NCBI GenBank assembly: GCA_963835705.1
Contig: CAWIGR010000020.1
Coordinates: forward strand, 62,001 to 126,000
Source: JACVRW01 sp963835705
GTDB taxonomy: Bacteria; Actinomycetota; Thermoleophilia; Solirubrobacterales; Thermoleophilaceae
Reading direction: 5' to 3'
Length of the DNA stretch: 64,000 bases
In this document: one piece after another, positions 45,905 to 55,078 of the stretch
Layout of the letters: each line of letters opens with the position of its first letter
Position numbering within the stretch: the stretch's first letter is position 1
Program-made: the position numbers and the translations under genes
Notes under the pieces: model-generated
What the model was told of the DNA's origin: nothing
Databases searched by the model: none
What the model saw: only the letters and a program-made list of their open reading frames with translations

Positions 45905-46796
45905 GGCGGCGGGCGAAGTCCGCCACCTCGTTCCCGACGTCGAGACCCTGGCCAGGCGGCTCGCGAGCGTGGACTACCTGGTCGACGAGGGCCTCGCCAC
46001 CTCGATGTACCTCAGCCTGCGCCTCCCCCAGCCGCTCCTGCTCGAGGGCGAGGCGGGCGTGGGCAAGACGGAGGCCGGCAAGTCGCTGGCGGCGGTGCTC
46101 GACACGCCGCTGATCCGCCTCCAGTGCTACGACGGGATCGACGCGGCCGAGGCGCTATACGAGTGGAACTACCCGCGCCAGCTGCTCAGCATCCGGCTGG
46201 CCGACACGAGCGGCACCGAACTGACCGAGGAGGACCTGTTCGGTCCCGACTACCTGATCCGCCGCCCCCTGCTGCGCGCGCTGGAGCACCCGGGGCCGCG
46301 CCCGGCCGTGCTGCTCGTGGACGAGATCGATCGCGCCGACGACGACTTCGAGGCCTTCCTGCTCGAGCTGCTCGCGGACGCCGCGGTCACGATCCCGGAG
46401 ATCGGCACGATCCGCGCCACTCACCCGCCGGTCATCGTGCTGACCTCGAACCGCACGCGGGACCTCCACGACGCGGTCAAGCGCCGCTGCCTCTACCAGT
46501 GGATCGACTATCCGAGCCCGCAGCGCGAGGTGGAGATCGTGCGCCGCCGGGTGAAGGGCGCGTCGGAGACGCTCGCCGTGCAGGTCGCCGACGCGGTGGC
46601 GCGGATCCGCGACAGCGACGTCCAGAAGCCGCCCGGCGTGGCCGAGGCGATCGACTGGGTCGCGGCGCTGGAGCTGCTCGGCGTGGAAGAGCTCGACGAG
46701 GCGGCGGTGGAACGCACGCTCGGCACGGTGCTGAAGTACAGCGAGGACCAGGAGGTGGTCCGCGCGGCGGGGCTGGAGAACCTCGTGGCGCCATGA
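45879..46796 (+). CDS. coxD: MoxR-type AAA ATPase CoxD
   Basis: 305 residues from GTG 45879. Walker A GEAGVGKTEAGKSL, Walker B LLVDEIDRADDDF and a sensor I (VIVLTSNRTRDL) are present. CoxD is an AAA ATPase needed to mature the Mo-Cu active site in Oligotropha (established). It overlaps the preceding gene by 26 bases and coxE by ATGA, forming the usual D-E pair. A longer start at 45822 would add an unlikely Ser/Arg-rich leader. Confidence 0.92.
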   Translation: MSPHEATGEAAGEVRHLVPDVETLARRLASVDYLVDEGLATSMYLSLRLPQPLLLEGEAGVGKTEAGKSLAAVLDTPLIRLQCYDGIDAAEALYEWNYPRQLLSIRLADTSGTELTEEDLFGPDYLIRRPLLRALEHPGPRPAVLLVDEIDRADDDFEAFLLELLADAAVTIPEIGTIRATHPPVIVLTSNRTRDLHDAVKRRCLYQWIDYPSPQREVEIVRRRVKGASETLAVQVADAVARIRDSDVQKPPGVAEAIDWVAALELLGVEELDEAAVERTLGTVLKYSEDQEVVRAAGLENLVAP

Positions 46797-48119
46797 GAGT
46801 GCGCACGATCCATTTGGACCTGCCGCGCATGGCCACCGCCTTCACCCGGCGGCTGCATGACGCGGGGCTTCCCATGACCTCCGAGCGTGCCGCTTGCTTC
46901 GCGCAGGCGCTGGCTCTGGTGAGGCCGGTTTCCAGGACGCGGCTCTACTGGACGGCCCGTGCGGTCCTGATCTCGGATCGAACACAGGTGAAGGCCTTCG
47001 ACGCCGTCTTCTTCCATGTGTTCGGCTCTCGGGAGCTTCAGACCGAGCTCGAACCGGAGCACGTCGAGATCACCCGCGCCGCTGAGCCGAGCCCGGCAAC
47101 CGAGAGCCCGGGCGAGCAGGGCGTCGTCGGCGGGGTCGACTTCTCGACAGCCTCCTCGAGCGGCGGGGACGCTTCCGCCTCGCGCGAGGTTCCCGTCCCG
47201 ATGGCCGCAAGCGACGAGGAGGTCCTGCGCGGCAAGCGCTTCGACGCCCTCGCCCCCGAGGAGCTGGCGCAGCTGTACCGGCTGATGGGACGCCTCGAGG
47301 TGGCCACTCCCAGGCGCCGCACCCGCCGCTCGGAGCGAGACCGGCGCGGGAAGCGCATGGACATGCGGCGCACGCTTCGCGGGAGCATGCGCACCGCCGG
47401 CGACCCGATCCGCCTGGCGCGGCGGCGCCGGCGCGTGGTCCGCCGGCGGATGGTGATGCTGTGCGACATCTCGGGCTCGATGGAGCCCTACGCGCGCGCG
47501 TATCTGCAGTTCCTCACCTGCGCAGCCGGCAGCGGGCCGAACGCCGAGACGTTCGTGTTCGCCACGCGCCTGACCCGCCTGACCCGCGCGCTTCGCTCCC
47601 GCAGCCCGGAGCGAGCCATCCAGCGTGCCGCCGCGGTCGCGCCGGACTGGTCGAGCGGTACCCGGATCGGCGACGCGCTGAAGGCGTTCAACGACCGCCA
47701 CGGCCGGCGGGGCATGGCCCGCGGCGCCGTGGTGGTGATCCTGTCCGACGGCTGGGAGCGGGGCGACCCCGCCCTCGTGGCGCGCGAGATGGAGCGGCTC
47801 TCGCGCCTCGCGTACCGGATCGTGTGGGTCAACCCGCGGGTCGCCGCGAGCGGGTTCTCGCCGCAGACCGGGGGGATGGCGGCGGCGCTCCCGCACTGCG
47901 ACGCGCTCGTGAGCGGCCACAACATGGAGGCGCTGGACGAGGTGGTGGAGGCGATCGCCGCCGAGCACTGGACGCCTCCGGGAGTCGGAGTCCGAGCGCG
48001 AGGAGGAGGCGTGGGCGAGCGCCGTCCCGGTCCAGGGCAGCTCGGTGGCGATGCCGAGCGGCTACGGGCCGAGCAGGGGAAGGACCACGCCCGGCTGGGG
48101 GCCCGATGGAGGCGAGTGA
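46793..48119 (+). CDS. coxE: CoxE-type VWA domain protein, one frameshift
   Basis: About 441 residues when an extra G near 47981 is ignored. The VWA domain has the MIDAS motif DISGSM at about residue 225 and the late ILSDGWERGDP block. The N-terminal half is helical with a basic middle region (PRRRTRRSERDRRGKR). CoxE partners with the CoxD ATPase in active-site maturation. Past the frameshift the protein ends with TTPGWGPDGGE at 48117-48119 and overlaps the next small gene. Confidence 0.88.
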
Positions 48120-48288
48120 GCGGCAGGCGGAGAAGACATGCATCTACCCGGGCTGCCAGCGCCCGGCGGTGCCCCCGCATCCGCTCGGCGGGCCGCAGCC
48201 GAGCTTCTGCGACCTGGAGGAGCACAACGCGCTGACCGCTCACCAAGAGCGGCAGCGCCTGGAGCGAGAGGGGAAGAAGAGTGGCTGA
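48106..48288 (+). CDS. Small Cys/His protein in the cox operon
   Basis: 60 residues. A short zinc-binding pattern (TCIYPGCQRPAVPPHPLGG then PSFCDLEEHN) offers two Cys, one His, one Cys and one His. The C-terminus is Arg/Glu-rich. ATG 48106 overlaps the end of coxE, and its own stop overlaps the next GTG by eight bases. The tight overlaps argue that it is real. Confidence 0.65.
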   Translation: MEASERQAEKTCIYPGCQRPAVPPHPLGGPQPSFCDLEEHNALTAHQERQRLEREGKKSG

Positions 48289-48736
48289 CGAGGCATATCG
48301 GGCGGTCTTCCTGCGCGTGCATCCCACGGGGAAGATGGTGCTCAGCCTGACCACCGAGTCCGACGGCAACGAGGGCCGGTACGCGGAGCTGGTGGCCGAG
48401 CAGCTCGGCGTCCCGCCGCTCGACGTGAAGGTCGTGCCCGCCGACACCGACCGCTTCGGCGAGGGCCACGGCTTCAACACGAGCCCGTCCGGGGCCACCC
48501 CGGACGCGATCGCGAGCGCCACCGGCAAGATTCGCGAGAAGGCCCAGCTGCTGGCCGGCGTCGCGCTGGAGGCGGAGCCGGACAGCCTCGCGTGGGAGAA
48601 CGGCGCCTTCGTCGCCGGCGGGGACTCCGCGCGGGCGCAGACGATCGCGGAGCTCGCCCTGTACGCGCACGGCTCGGGCGCCCTGCCGCCGGGCGTGGAG
48701 GGCGGGCTGGACGCGCAGACCGTCTACCGCGACTGA
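48281..48736 (+). CDS. Free-standing CoxL-like Moco-domain segment
   Basis: 151 residues aligning to residues about 495-640 of the full CoxL in this window. RVHPTGKMVLSL matches RVHPSGKAVVSL, DTDRFGEGHGFNTSPSGATP matches the HGDTDK...SRSTPVSGA block, and GVEGGLDAQTVY matches MEGGLDAQVIY. The substrate-side block QGQGHET is replaced by DGNEGRY, so the Moco-contact Gln is lost. It is intact, starts with GTG overlapping the previous gene, and ends cleanly. It may be a remnant of a second coxL or a scaffold that mimics the large subunit during assembly. Convergent with the YceI gene. Confidence 0.75.
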   Translation: MADEAYRAVFLRVHPTGKMVLSLTTESDGNEGRYAELVAEQLGVPPLDVKVVPADTDRFGEGHGFNTSPSGATPDAIASATGKIREKAQLLAGVALEAEPDSLAWENGAFVAGGDSARAQTIAELALYAHGSGALPPGVEGGLDAQTVYRD

Positions 48737-49227
48737 GCCGGGAGCCCGGCGTCGATCGCGACCTCCACCTCGTCCGCGACCTTGAGCGTGCCGAACAGCG
48801 CGGTGTACGGCTTCATGCCCCAGTCGGTCTGCTTGACCGTGGCGGTGCCGGTGAGCCGGCCGTCCGCGGCGGACAGCTCGAAGCTGATCGGCCGGCGCTC
48901 GCCGGCCAGCTCCAGCTCGCCGCTCACCCTGCCCGGGCCCGGCTCCACCGACGTCGAGCGGAACTCGATCGGCCTGCCCTTCAGGACCTCCTCGTCGATC
49001 GTCCGCGCGATGCCGGCCTTGTCGTCGTCGCCCAGCGCCATCATCCCGCCCGTCCCCTCGAGCACGCGGAGCGAGGACGGGTCGGCCGTGAGCGTGATCG
49101 ACCCCTCGTCGAGGGTGGCCGACCACGAGGTGACCTCGATGAGCAGGTCGTGCCCGGCCTTCGACGCGGCCCCCTGCCGCTTCGTCCGTACCGTGAGGGT
49201 GGCGTTCTCCGGCCCGAACGTGTGCAT
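48724..49227 (-). CDS. YceI-like domain protein
   Basis: 167 residues. The lipocalin-like YceI pattern includes SKAGHDLLIEVTSWSATLDE at the start, a middle block RPIEFRSTSVEPGPGRVSGE and a C-terminal TDWGMKPYTALFG. No signal peptide, so probably cytoplasmic. It is the only gene in this part on the minus strand and interrupts the cox operon, overlapping the CoxL-like segment by 13 bases. Confidence 0.85.
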   Translation of the reverse strand: MHTFGPENATLTVRTKRQGAASKAGHDLLIEVTSWSATLDEGSITLTADPSSLRVLEGTGGMMALGDDDKAGIARTIDEEVLKGRPIEFRSTSVEPGPGRVSGELELAGERRPISFELSAADGRLTGTATVKQTDWGMKPYTALFGTLKVADEVEVAIDAGLPAQSR

Positions 49228-49259
49228 GACCGCAACCCTAGACCGAAGGAGACCCCTGC

Positions 49260-49688
49260 ATGGTTGAGCTGGACCACCGGTTCTCGACCGGGAAGCCGGT
49301 CGACTACAACTGGGAGGCGATCCTCGACCTCGACCGCGTGATCCCGTGCGTCGAGGGAGGCCGCGTGATCGAGCGGACCGGCCCCGACTCGGCGAAGGCC
49401 GAGATCAAGGTGAAGATGGGCGCGATGTCGATGACGTTCACCGGGACCGTGACCGTGATCGAGCAGGACGAGGCCGCCCACCGCGCCGTGCTGCAGGTGA
49501 AGTCGAGAGAGGCGGGCGGGCAGGGCCACGCCAACGCGGACGTCGAGTTCGCGCTCTCGGACGGCGGCGGCACGATCCACACCAAGGCGCAGATCACCGG
49601 CAAGGCTGCGTCGATGGGCGAGGGCGTGGTGGTAAGCGTGCTCGACGCGCTGATCAAGGACTTCACCGGGAAGCTCGAGAACATCTGA
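49260..49688 (+). CDS. coxG: CoxG family protein (SRPBCC fold)
   Basis: 142 residues, one SRPBCC domain. VIPCVEGGRVIERTGPDSAK and GAMSMTFTGTVTVIEQDEAA are typical of the CO dehydrogenase subunit G family, which helps recruit the enzyme to the membrane. It starts 32 bases after the divergent YceI gene, with a GAAGGAGA ribosome site. The C-terminus (LIKDFTGKLENI) looks complete but lacks the membrane-anchor tail of longer CoxG proteins. Confidence 0.88.
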   Translation: MVELDHRFSTGKPVDYNWEAILDLDRVIPCVEGGRVIERTGPDSAKAEIKVKMGAMSMTFTGTVTVIEQDEAAHRAVLQVKSREAGGQGHANADVEFALSDGGGTIHTKAQITGKAASMGEGVVVSVLDALIKDFTGKLENI

Positions 49689-49760
49689 TGCCCGGCAGGA
49701 CCATGCGGCGGGTTCAGGAGGGCGAGGTGCCGTTCGACGGCGGAACGGCGGTGCAGGAGG

Positions 49761-49955
49761 ATGCAGCCGACGCCCGTCTTCCGCGGCAACGGGCACGTAC
49801 GACTATGTCTGCGTCGAGTGCGGGAACGTGCTCGCCGACCGGCGATGGATGCGGAGCACATGGGCAAGCGGGTCCGTGTTCGCTGCGGGCGCTGCCGAAC
49901 GGTCAACGTCGCAGCGGAGGTGCCGGTGGAGATGAGCCGGCGAGCTCGGCGCTGA
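49761..49955 (+). CDS. Small zinc-ribbon protein, two compensating frameshifts
   Basis: About 65 residues. As written the frame misses the first metal site. Removing one G near 49793 and adding one base near 49844 restores a double zinc-ribbon, CVECGNVLA then RVRCGRCRTVNV. The start (MQPTPVFRGNG) follows an AGGAGG site. The gene lies between coxG and mocA on the same strand. A role in metal handling for the Mo-Cu site is only suggested by position. Confidence 0.5.
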   Translation: MQPTPVFRGNGHVRLCLRRVRERARRPAMDAEHMGKRVRVRCGRCRTVNVAAEVPVEMSRRARR

Positions 49956-49960
49956 TCGCG

Positions 49961-50548
49961 GTGAACGGCCTGCACCCAGTGGTCACCGGTCTCGTCTTGG
50001 CCGCCGGCGGCTCGCGGCGCCTGGGCCGGCCCAAGCAGCTGCTCCCGTACGGCTCGGCGACGCTGCTCGACCACGTGCTCGACACGGCGCGGGCGTGCCG
50101 GTTCGACCAGCTGATTTGCGTGATCGGCGGCGCTGCCGGCGACGTGCGCGCCGGCGTGCGGCTCGACGGGGTGGACGTGGTCGAGAACCCGGCCTTCGGG
50201 GAGGGCTGCTCGTCCTCGATCGCGGCGGCGCTCGGCGCCGTGGACCCGCGCTGCGAGGTGCTCGTGCTGATGCTGGGTGACCAGCCGGGAGTGACGGCGG
50301 CGACGGTCGCGAAGCTGCTCGCGGGCCGCGGCGAGGCGCCGATCGCCGTGTGCGCCTACGCGGACGGACGCGGGCATCCGCTCGCGTTCTCGCGCGACCT
50401 GTTCGGCGAGCTGGGCGCGCTTCACGGCGACAAGGGCGTCTGGAAGCTCCTCGACCGCTACGCGGACGAGGCGGTCGACGTGCCCGTGGACGGCCCGGTC
50501 CCGCGCGACATAGACACCTGGGAGGACTACGAGGCGGTGCGCGCTTGA
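49961..50548 (+). CDS. MobA/MocA-like molybdenum cofactor nucleotidyltransferase
   Basis: 195 residues from GTG 49961. The pyrophosphorylase motif LAAGGSRRLGRPKQLLPYG is near the N-terminus and the second conserved block is LMLGDQPGVTAATVAKLL. MocA makes the cytosine dinucleotide form of the cofactor that CO dehydrogenase uses (established for CoxL enzymes), which fits its place at the end of the cox operon. It ends three bases before the second copy of the dispersed element. Confidence 0.9.
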   Translation: MNGLHPVVTGLVLAAGGSRRLGRPKQLLPYGSATLLDHVLDTARACRFDQLICVIGGAAGDVRAGVRLDGVDVVENPAFGEGCSSSIAAALGAVDPRCEVLVLMLGDQPGVTAATVAKLLAGRGEAPIAVCAYADGRGHPLAFSRDLFGELGALHGDKGVWKLLDRYADEAVDVPVDGPVPRDIDTWEDYEAVRA

Positions 50549-50550
50549 GC

Positions 50551-50597
50551 GAGTGTCGTCGATCGTGGCCCTATATGGGCCCCTATGCGCGACACTC
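50551..50597. repeat. Dispersed palindromic element, copy 2
   Basis: GAGTGTCG (50551-50558) and CGACACTC (50590-50597) form a perfect 8-base stem around the 24-base core shared with 16455-16478. The inner part has its own near-palindrome GGCCCTATATGGGCC. It lies exactly between the converging mocA-like and methyltransferase genes, ideal for a bidirectional terminator. The same element within the etf operon shows that it is not only a terminator. Confidence 0.7.
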
Positions 50598-50602
50598 GAC
50601 GT

Positions 50603-51493
50603 TCAGCCGGGGTTTGAGGCGGAGGCCGTCACGATCCACGTGGACGCGGGCGCCCGCAGGCCGTCCTCGCCGGCGAAGTCGGACAGGCCCTCGCGCAGCG
50701 CGTCGTGAACCTGGCCGTGCAGGTGGGCTGCACGGTCGCCGAGGAGCCGCAGGATCTCGCCGGCCGGTCCCAGGGCCATCACGAGGTTGATCGCCTCCTC
50801 CACGTCGCGACCGATCAGGATCGGGATGTCGCAGCGGTGCAGGGCGATGTCGGAGTATCCGGCGTGGACGAGGATGTCGGTGGTGGTGTCGGCGTTCGCC
50901 ATCGAGAACGGGCCCGGCCCGCAGGTCGGCTCGTCGTACTCCTCCGGCCGGGTGACGATCTGCTCGACGATGCTCTGCGCGCGGTAGAGCCACTCGTTGT
51001 CGATCCGCCGGCGCCACACCACCATGACCAGCTTGCCACCTGGCCGTAGCGCGCTGCGCACGTTTCGCAGCGCGGCCACCGGGCTTGTGAAGAACATCGT
51101 CCCGAAGCGCGAGAAGGCGAGGTCGAAGGTCTCCTCGAACGGAGCCACCTGCACGTCGGCGACCATGAAGCGGGCGTTCGACACGCCCGCCTCGGCCGCC
51201 TCGCCGCGGGCGGACTCGATGAAGTTGGCCGCCGCGTCCACGCCCACGGCCTCCCCGTCGGGCCCGACCAGGCCGGCGATCCGCTGGGTGGAGTCGCCGA
51301 AGCCGCAGCCGATGTCCAGCACCCGCTGCCCGCGCTTCGGAGGCACCAGCCGCAGCGCCTCTTCTCCGTGCGCCGCGAGACCGTTCGTGAGGACCTCGCG
51401 GAAGCGGACGAAGCGGTCGAACAGCGGGCCGTCCCAGGCGTTGATCGCCTCGGCGTTCGGGCCTGCGCCCCACCGGGTCTGGGAGGAGCTCAT
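50603..51493 (-). CDS. Class I SAM-dependent methyltransferase
   Basis: 296 residues. Motif I is RVLDIGCGFGDSTQRIA near residue 58, motif II EAVGVDAAANFIE, and motif IV FDLAFSRFGTMFF, nearly the same as in the methyltransferase at 29849. The two are probably paralogues. The N-terminus (NAEAINAWDGPLFDRFVRFR) is typical of UbiE/Coq5-like proteins. It is divergent from the NmrA-like gene. Substrate unknown. Confidence 0.88.
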   Translation of the reverse strand: MSSSQTRWGAGPNAEAINAWDGPLFDRFVRFREVLTNGLAAHGEEALRLVPPKRGQRVLDIGCGFGDSTQRIAGLVGPDGEAVGVDAAANFIESARGEAAEAGVSNARFMVADVQVAPFEETFDLAFSRFGTMFFTSPVAALRNVRSALRPGGKLVMVVWRRRIDNEWLYRAQSIVEQIVTRPEEYDEPTCGPGPFSMANADTTTDILVHAGYSDIALHRCDIPILIGRDVEEAINLVMALGPAGEILRLLGDRAAHLHGQVHDALREGLSDFAGEDGLRAPASTWIVTASASNPG

Positions 51494-51574
51494 CTTCTTG
51501 TTACCTCCTTGCGGGTCACATTCCTCGGTCGCGGCGTGTCAAGAGGATGACCGACGAATCCGAAGGGAGCAAAC

Positions 51575-52384
51575 ATGCAGCCGCCGACAAAGATCGCCGT
51601 AGCGGGAGCGACCGGAAGGGTGGGGCGTCACGTCGTCGACATCCTCCAAGCCGACGGACACGAGGTGGTCGCGATGTCGCGCGCGACCGGTGTGGACTTG
51701 GTCACCGGAAAGGGTCTCGCCGAGGCGCTGGCGGGCGTGGAGTGCGTCGTCGACGCGGCCACCGGGCCATCGCCCGACCAGGAGGAGGCCACGGAGTTCT
51801 TCAGCACGGCGACGCGCAACCTGCAGGAGGCCGGCGAGCGCGCCGGGGTACGGCGGATCGTCGTAGTGTCGATCATCGGGGCCGACCGCTTCAGCTCGGG
51901 CTACAACGTGGCCAAGATCGCCCAAGAGCAGGCCAACTTGTCCGGGCCGATCCCGGCCCGCATCCTGCGCGCGGCGCAGTTCCACGAGTTCGTGGAGCAG
52001 ATCTTCCAGTGGGGCAGGCAGGGCGACGTGAGCTACGTACCGCGGATGCGCACCCAGCTGGTGGCCGCGAGGACCGTCGCGCTTGCCCTGGCCGAGCTGG
52101 CCACCGGCCCGGACTCACCGGCGGAGCCGATCCCGGAGATCGCCGGCCCGCGTGAGGAGAACATGGTCGAGGCGGCGGCCCTGCTGGCGTCCCGGCGGCG
52201 CGGCGACCCCGTGCGGGTCGAGGGCGTGAGCGGGTTCGGCCCGGACGACCCGAGCGGCGAGCTCTACGAGACGGGCGGCGCGCTGCCCGGCCCGGACGCC
52301 GTGCTGGCCGGGCCGACGTTCGAGGAGTGGCTGGAATCGGACTTCGAGCGGGCGGGCCCGCGCGGGAGTATGCTGGCGGGGTGA
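51575..52384 (+). CDS. NmrA-like / atypical SDR NAD(P)-binding protein
   Basis: 269 residues. The N-terminal Rossmann motif KIAVAGATGRVGRHVVDIL is clear. An SIIGADRF segment and the YNVAKIAQE Tyr-x3-Lys-like pair follow. Such proteins include redox sensors and reductases. ATG at 51575 has a GGGAG site. The stop overlaps the next GTG (52381-52384). Function unknown. Confidence 0.85.
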   Translation: MQPPTKIAVAGATGRVGRHVVDILQADGHEVVAMSRATGVDLVTGKGLAEALAGVECVVDAATGPSPDQEEATEFFSTATRNLQEAGERAGVRRIVVVSIIGADRFSSGYNVAKIAQEQANLSGPIPARILRAAQFHEFVEQIFQWGRQGDVSYVPRMRTQLVAARTVALALAELATGPDSPAEPIPEIAGPREENMVEAAALLASRRRGDPVRVEGVSGFGPDDPSGELYETGGALPGPDAVLAGPTFEEWLESDFERAGPRGSMLAG

Positions 52385-52626
52385 CACGCGGCGAGGCCGA
52401 AGACCGGGCGCGGCAACTACAAGCCGAGCAACCCGACAAAGCGACTCAGCGCTTCGTCGCCCGGCGCTCGCCCGGAGGAGACTGGGAGGTGGTGAGGGTG
52501 TCGCTGCCCACACCGGGCCACGGACCCCTCACTCCCACGCTCGGTGCGAACTCGCAGCCCTTCCCGCGCGACGACCCGCGGCCGGGGAACGAGATCCGCG
52601 TGCCGGGCCTCCCGGGCGGCCTCTAG
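52381..52626 (+). CDS. Small hypothetical protein
   Basis: 81 residues from GTG 52381, which overlaps the previous stop as GTGA. The protein has a helical start (TRGEAEDRARQLQAEQPDKA), a strand-like middle (DWEVVRVSLP) and a Pro-rich end. Similar short proteins are frequent in actinobacteria, but I cannot name the family. Confidence 0.55.
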   Translation: MTRGEAEDRARQLQAEQPDKATQRFVARRSPGGDWEVVRVSLPTPGHGPLTPTLGANSQPFPRDDPRPGNEIRVPGLPGGL

Positions 52627-52701
52627 GGCGCCGCCATGCAAGTCGGGTTTCTCGCGGATTCCGCGGGATAATCCGGCAGGGACTCGACCACGAGGTGCGC
52701 A

Positions 52702-53280
52702 ATGGCCGAAGAGATTCAGCTTGCCGGGACCGGCTCGACCGCGAAGATCCGCAATCCGCTCGGGGTCGTCGGGCTCAGCATCATCACCATCGGCATCTAC
52801 TACATCTTCTGGTGGTACTTCATCAACCGCGAGATGCGCGACCTCGGCAGGGCCCGCAACGCCGATCTTGGCCAGAACCCGACCAACTCGGTGCTCGCCA
52901 TCACGTTGGGCGCGCTGATCATCGTCCCGGCGCTCGTGACGCTCTGGACCACGAGCGGCCGCATCGAGAGCTCCCAGGAGGCCGTCGGTATCGACCGGCG
53001 TGTGAGCGGGCCGATCATCTTCATCCTCCTGCTGCTGATCGGGCCGGTGGGCATCTGGTACGCCCAGAGCGAGCTCAACAAGGTCTGGGAAGCGGAGCGC
53101 TCCGGCGCCGGCGGGGCACTGCCGCAGCCGGAGGCGGCCGGGCAGCCCGCGGGCACGCCGCCGCCGCCGCCCGCTCCAGAGGCGCCGGGTCGGGGACCGG
53201 AAGCTCCCGCTCAGGGGCCGCAGTCGCCGCAGTCGCCTGACGCGCCCCAGGGACCGCAGGCCCCGAGCCAGCCTCAGTAG
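52702..53280 (+). CDS. DUF4234 membrane protein with Pro/Gln-rich tail
   Basis: 192 residues. The first segment GVVGLSIITIGIYYIFWWYF and the NREMRDLGRARNADLG loop are the DUF4234 pattern, and two further hydrophobic stretches follow. The last 60 residues are a low-complexity tail of Pro, Gln, Ala and Gly with QSPQSPDAPQGPQAP-like repetition. Function of the family is unknown. Its end overlaps the lysE remnant on the other strand. Confidence 0.8.
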   Translation: MAEEIQLAGTGSTAKIRNPLGVVGLSIITIGIYYIFWWYFINREMRDLGRARNADLGQNPTNSVLAITLGALIIVPALVTLWTTSGRIESSQEAVGIDRRVSGPIIFILLLLIGPVGIWYAQSELNKVWEAERSGAGGALPQPEAAGQPAGTPPPPPAPEAPGRGPEAPAQGPQSPQSPDAPQGPQAPSQPQ

Positions 53281-53340
53281 GCGAGCCGCGCGCCCAGCGC
53301 GACCAGGACGGCTCCGACCGTTCCGTTCACCGCCATCGAG
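53274..53340 (-). pseudogene. LysE-type exporter, C-terminal remnant
   Basis: About 20 codons on the minus strand ending in TGA at 53274-53276 read MAVNGTVGAVLVALGARLAY. This matches the end of LysE/RhtB exporters, which finish with a Gly-rich span of the type GAxLxALGxRL. Everything upstream of it is missing because the sequence passes directly into the lysR remnant on the other strand. Short match, so moderate confidence. Confidence 0.4.
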
Positions 53341-53341
53341 C

Positions 53342-54047
53342 TTGTCGCGCGCGGACGGGCTGCTCGCCCACGTCGAGGGGATCGAGGCCGAGCTCGCCGC
53401 GTTCTCCGGCCGCCTGCGCGGCACCGTCCGGGTGGCCGCCTTTCAGACGGCGGCGCACTCCATCGTGCTTCCGGCGCTCGACGGGCTGGCGGACGTCCAC
53501 CCGGAGCTCCGCGTGGAGCTGCGGGAGCTCGAGGCCGAGGATTCGCTGCCGCTGCTCACCGGCGGTGGGCTCGAGGTGGCGATCGCCGAGGAGTACGAGC
53601 ACGCGCCACGGCCGCGCCTCCCCCAGCTCCACCGCGAGTACCTGCCGGATGACGAGCTGCTGCTCGCACTCCCGCGCAGCCACGAGGCGCTGAGAGCCAA
53701 GGACCCGGTCCCGCTGGCCTCGTTGCGCGACCAGCCCTGGGCCTCGGCCCGCGCCGGCACGGCCTATGCCGACATGTGCGACCGGGTCTGCCGCTCCCTC
53801 GGCGGCTTCGAGCCGGACATCCGGCACCGCGCCTACGACATGGGGCTGCTGCTCGACTCTGGTCGCGCGCGGGTACGTGGCGATCCTCCCGGCCCTGGGG
53901 CAACCGCAGCGCGACCGCCGGGTGGAGGTGCGCCCCATCGCGGACGGCACGGTGAGCCGCGCGATATTCGTGGCCGTCCGGGCGAGTGACCGCGCCCGCC
54001 CGTCCACGGCCGCGGTCGTCGAGGCGCTCAGGCGAACTCGGGCATGA
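53342..54047 (+). pseudogene. LysR-type regulator, effector domain only, frameshifted
   Basis: About 234 residues of the LysR co-inducer-binding domain (GRLRGTVRVAAFQTAAHSIV; LPALDGLADVHPELRVELRE; PDDELLLALPRSHEAL). The N-terminal winged helix is missing: the frame begins at the linker (HVEGIEAELAAFSG). One extra T near 53858 breaks the end, which continues as LVARGYVAILPAL in the next frame to the stop at 54047. It cannot bind DNA as a LysR protein. With the adjacent lysE remnant it looks like the product of one deletion between divergent genes. Confidence 0.7.
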
Positions 54048-55078
54048 CGCGGTCGGCCACCAGCTTCAGCTGGCCCCTGATGTCGGGCACGTTCTCCACG
54101 TCCTCGTTCGCGAAGAACTTGACCAGGTGAGGGTCGGAGAGCGCGAGGATCATGTGGTTCACGCCGGCCGGCTCGATGTCGGAGCGGATCTTCTCGACGA
54201 CCTCCTCCGGCGTACCCGCCAGCGACAGCTTCTCCACGTAGTCGGGCGTGAACGCCTCGTAGGCGCCCTTGATGTCGCCGGCGCCGAGCGCGTCCACGAC
54301 CGGCTGGAGGTCCGCGGCGTCGATCCCGTGACGCGCGAGCTGCTCCGCCGGCATCGCGGAGATGTAGAACGCCACGAGGAGCCGCGCGGCGTGCTTGGCG
54401 GCGGCGGAGTCGTCCGACACGACCGTGACGACCCAGGCGCCCACGTCGAGGTCGTCGAACGAGCGCCCGGCTTTCTCGGCGCCCTCTCGCATGTTCTCGA
54501 CCTGGTAGTCGTAGGCCTCGCGCGAATACGCCGAGCGCCTGGTGCAGGCCGTCGGCCATCTCGCCCGCGGTCCGGAAGGAGCGCGGCCCCTTCATCCCGC
54601 CCATCAGCAGCGGGATCCGCTCCTGCACGGGCCGGGCGGCGGTGAACAGGCCGGTGTACTTGAAGAAGTCGCCCTCGAAGTCGATCTTGCCCTCGTCGAG
54701 GAACGTGCGCATCACGTGCAGCGCCTCGCGCAGGCGCGAGAGCGGCTTGCGGTTCTCCCAGTCGAGGTGGTACTGCGCCATCAGCCCGAAGTTGCCGGTG
54801 GAGACCACGCACTCCGTGCGCCCGCCGGTGATCTCGTCGAGCGTCGCGAGCTGCTGGCAGATCAGCGTCGGCTCGCGCAGGAACACGTGCGTCACGTTCG
54901 GGCCGAAGCGGATCCGCTCCGTCTTGTCCGCCGCGGCGGCGAACAGCGTCCAGAGGTCCTTGTGCCAGGTCTCGTCGACCGCATAGCAGGCGTGGTAGCC
55001 GAGCTCGTCGGCGGTCTTGATCATCTCGATCGAGTCGACGAGCGGGTAGTCCGGCAGCATGCAGTAGCTGAACTTCAT
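54028..55078 (-). CDS. LLM class flavin-dependent oxidoreductase (F420- or FMN-type), one frameshift
   Basis: About 350 residues when an extra base near 54532 is ignored. It has the luciferase-like start MKFSYCMLPDYPLVDSIEMI, a KTERIRFGPNVTHVFLREPT block and a C-terminal half (FTPDYVEKLSLAGTPEEVVE, then GVNHMILAL). LLM enzymes use FMN or F420, and no cofactor can be assigned. It ends the four-gene minus-strand operon, its ATG overlapping the previous stop (ATGA). Confidence 0.85.
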
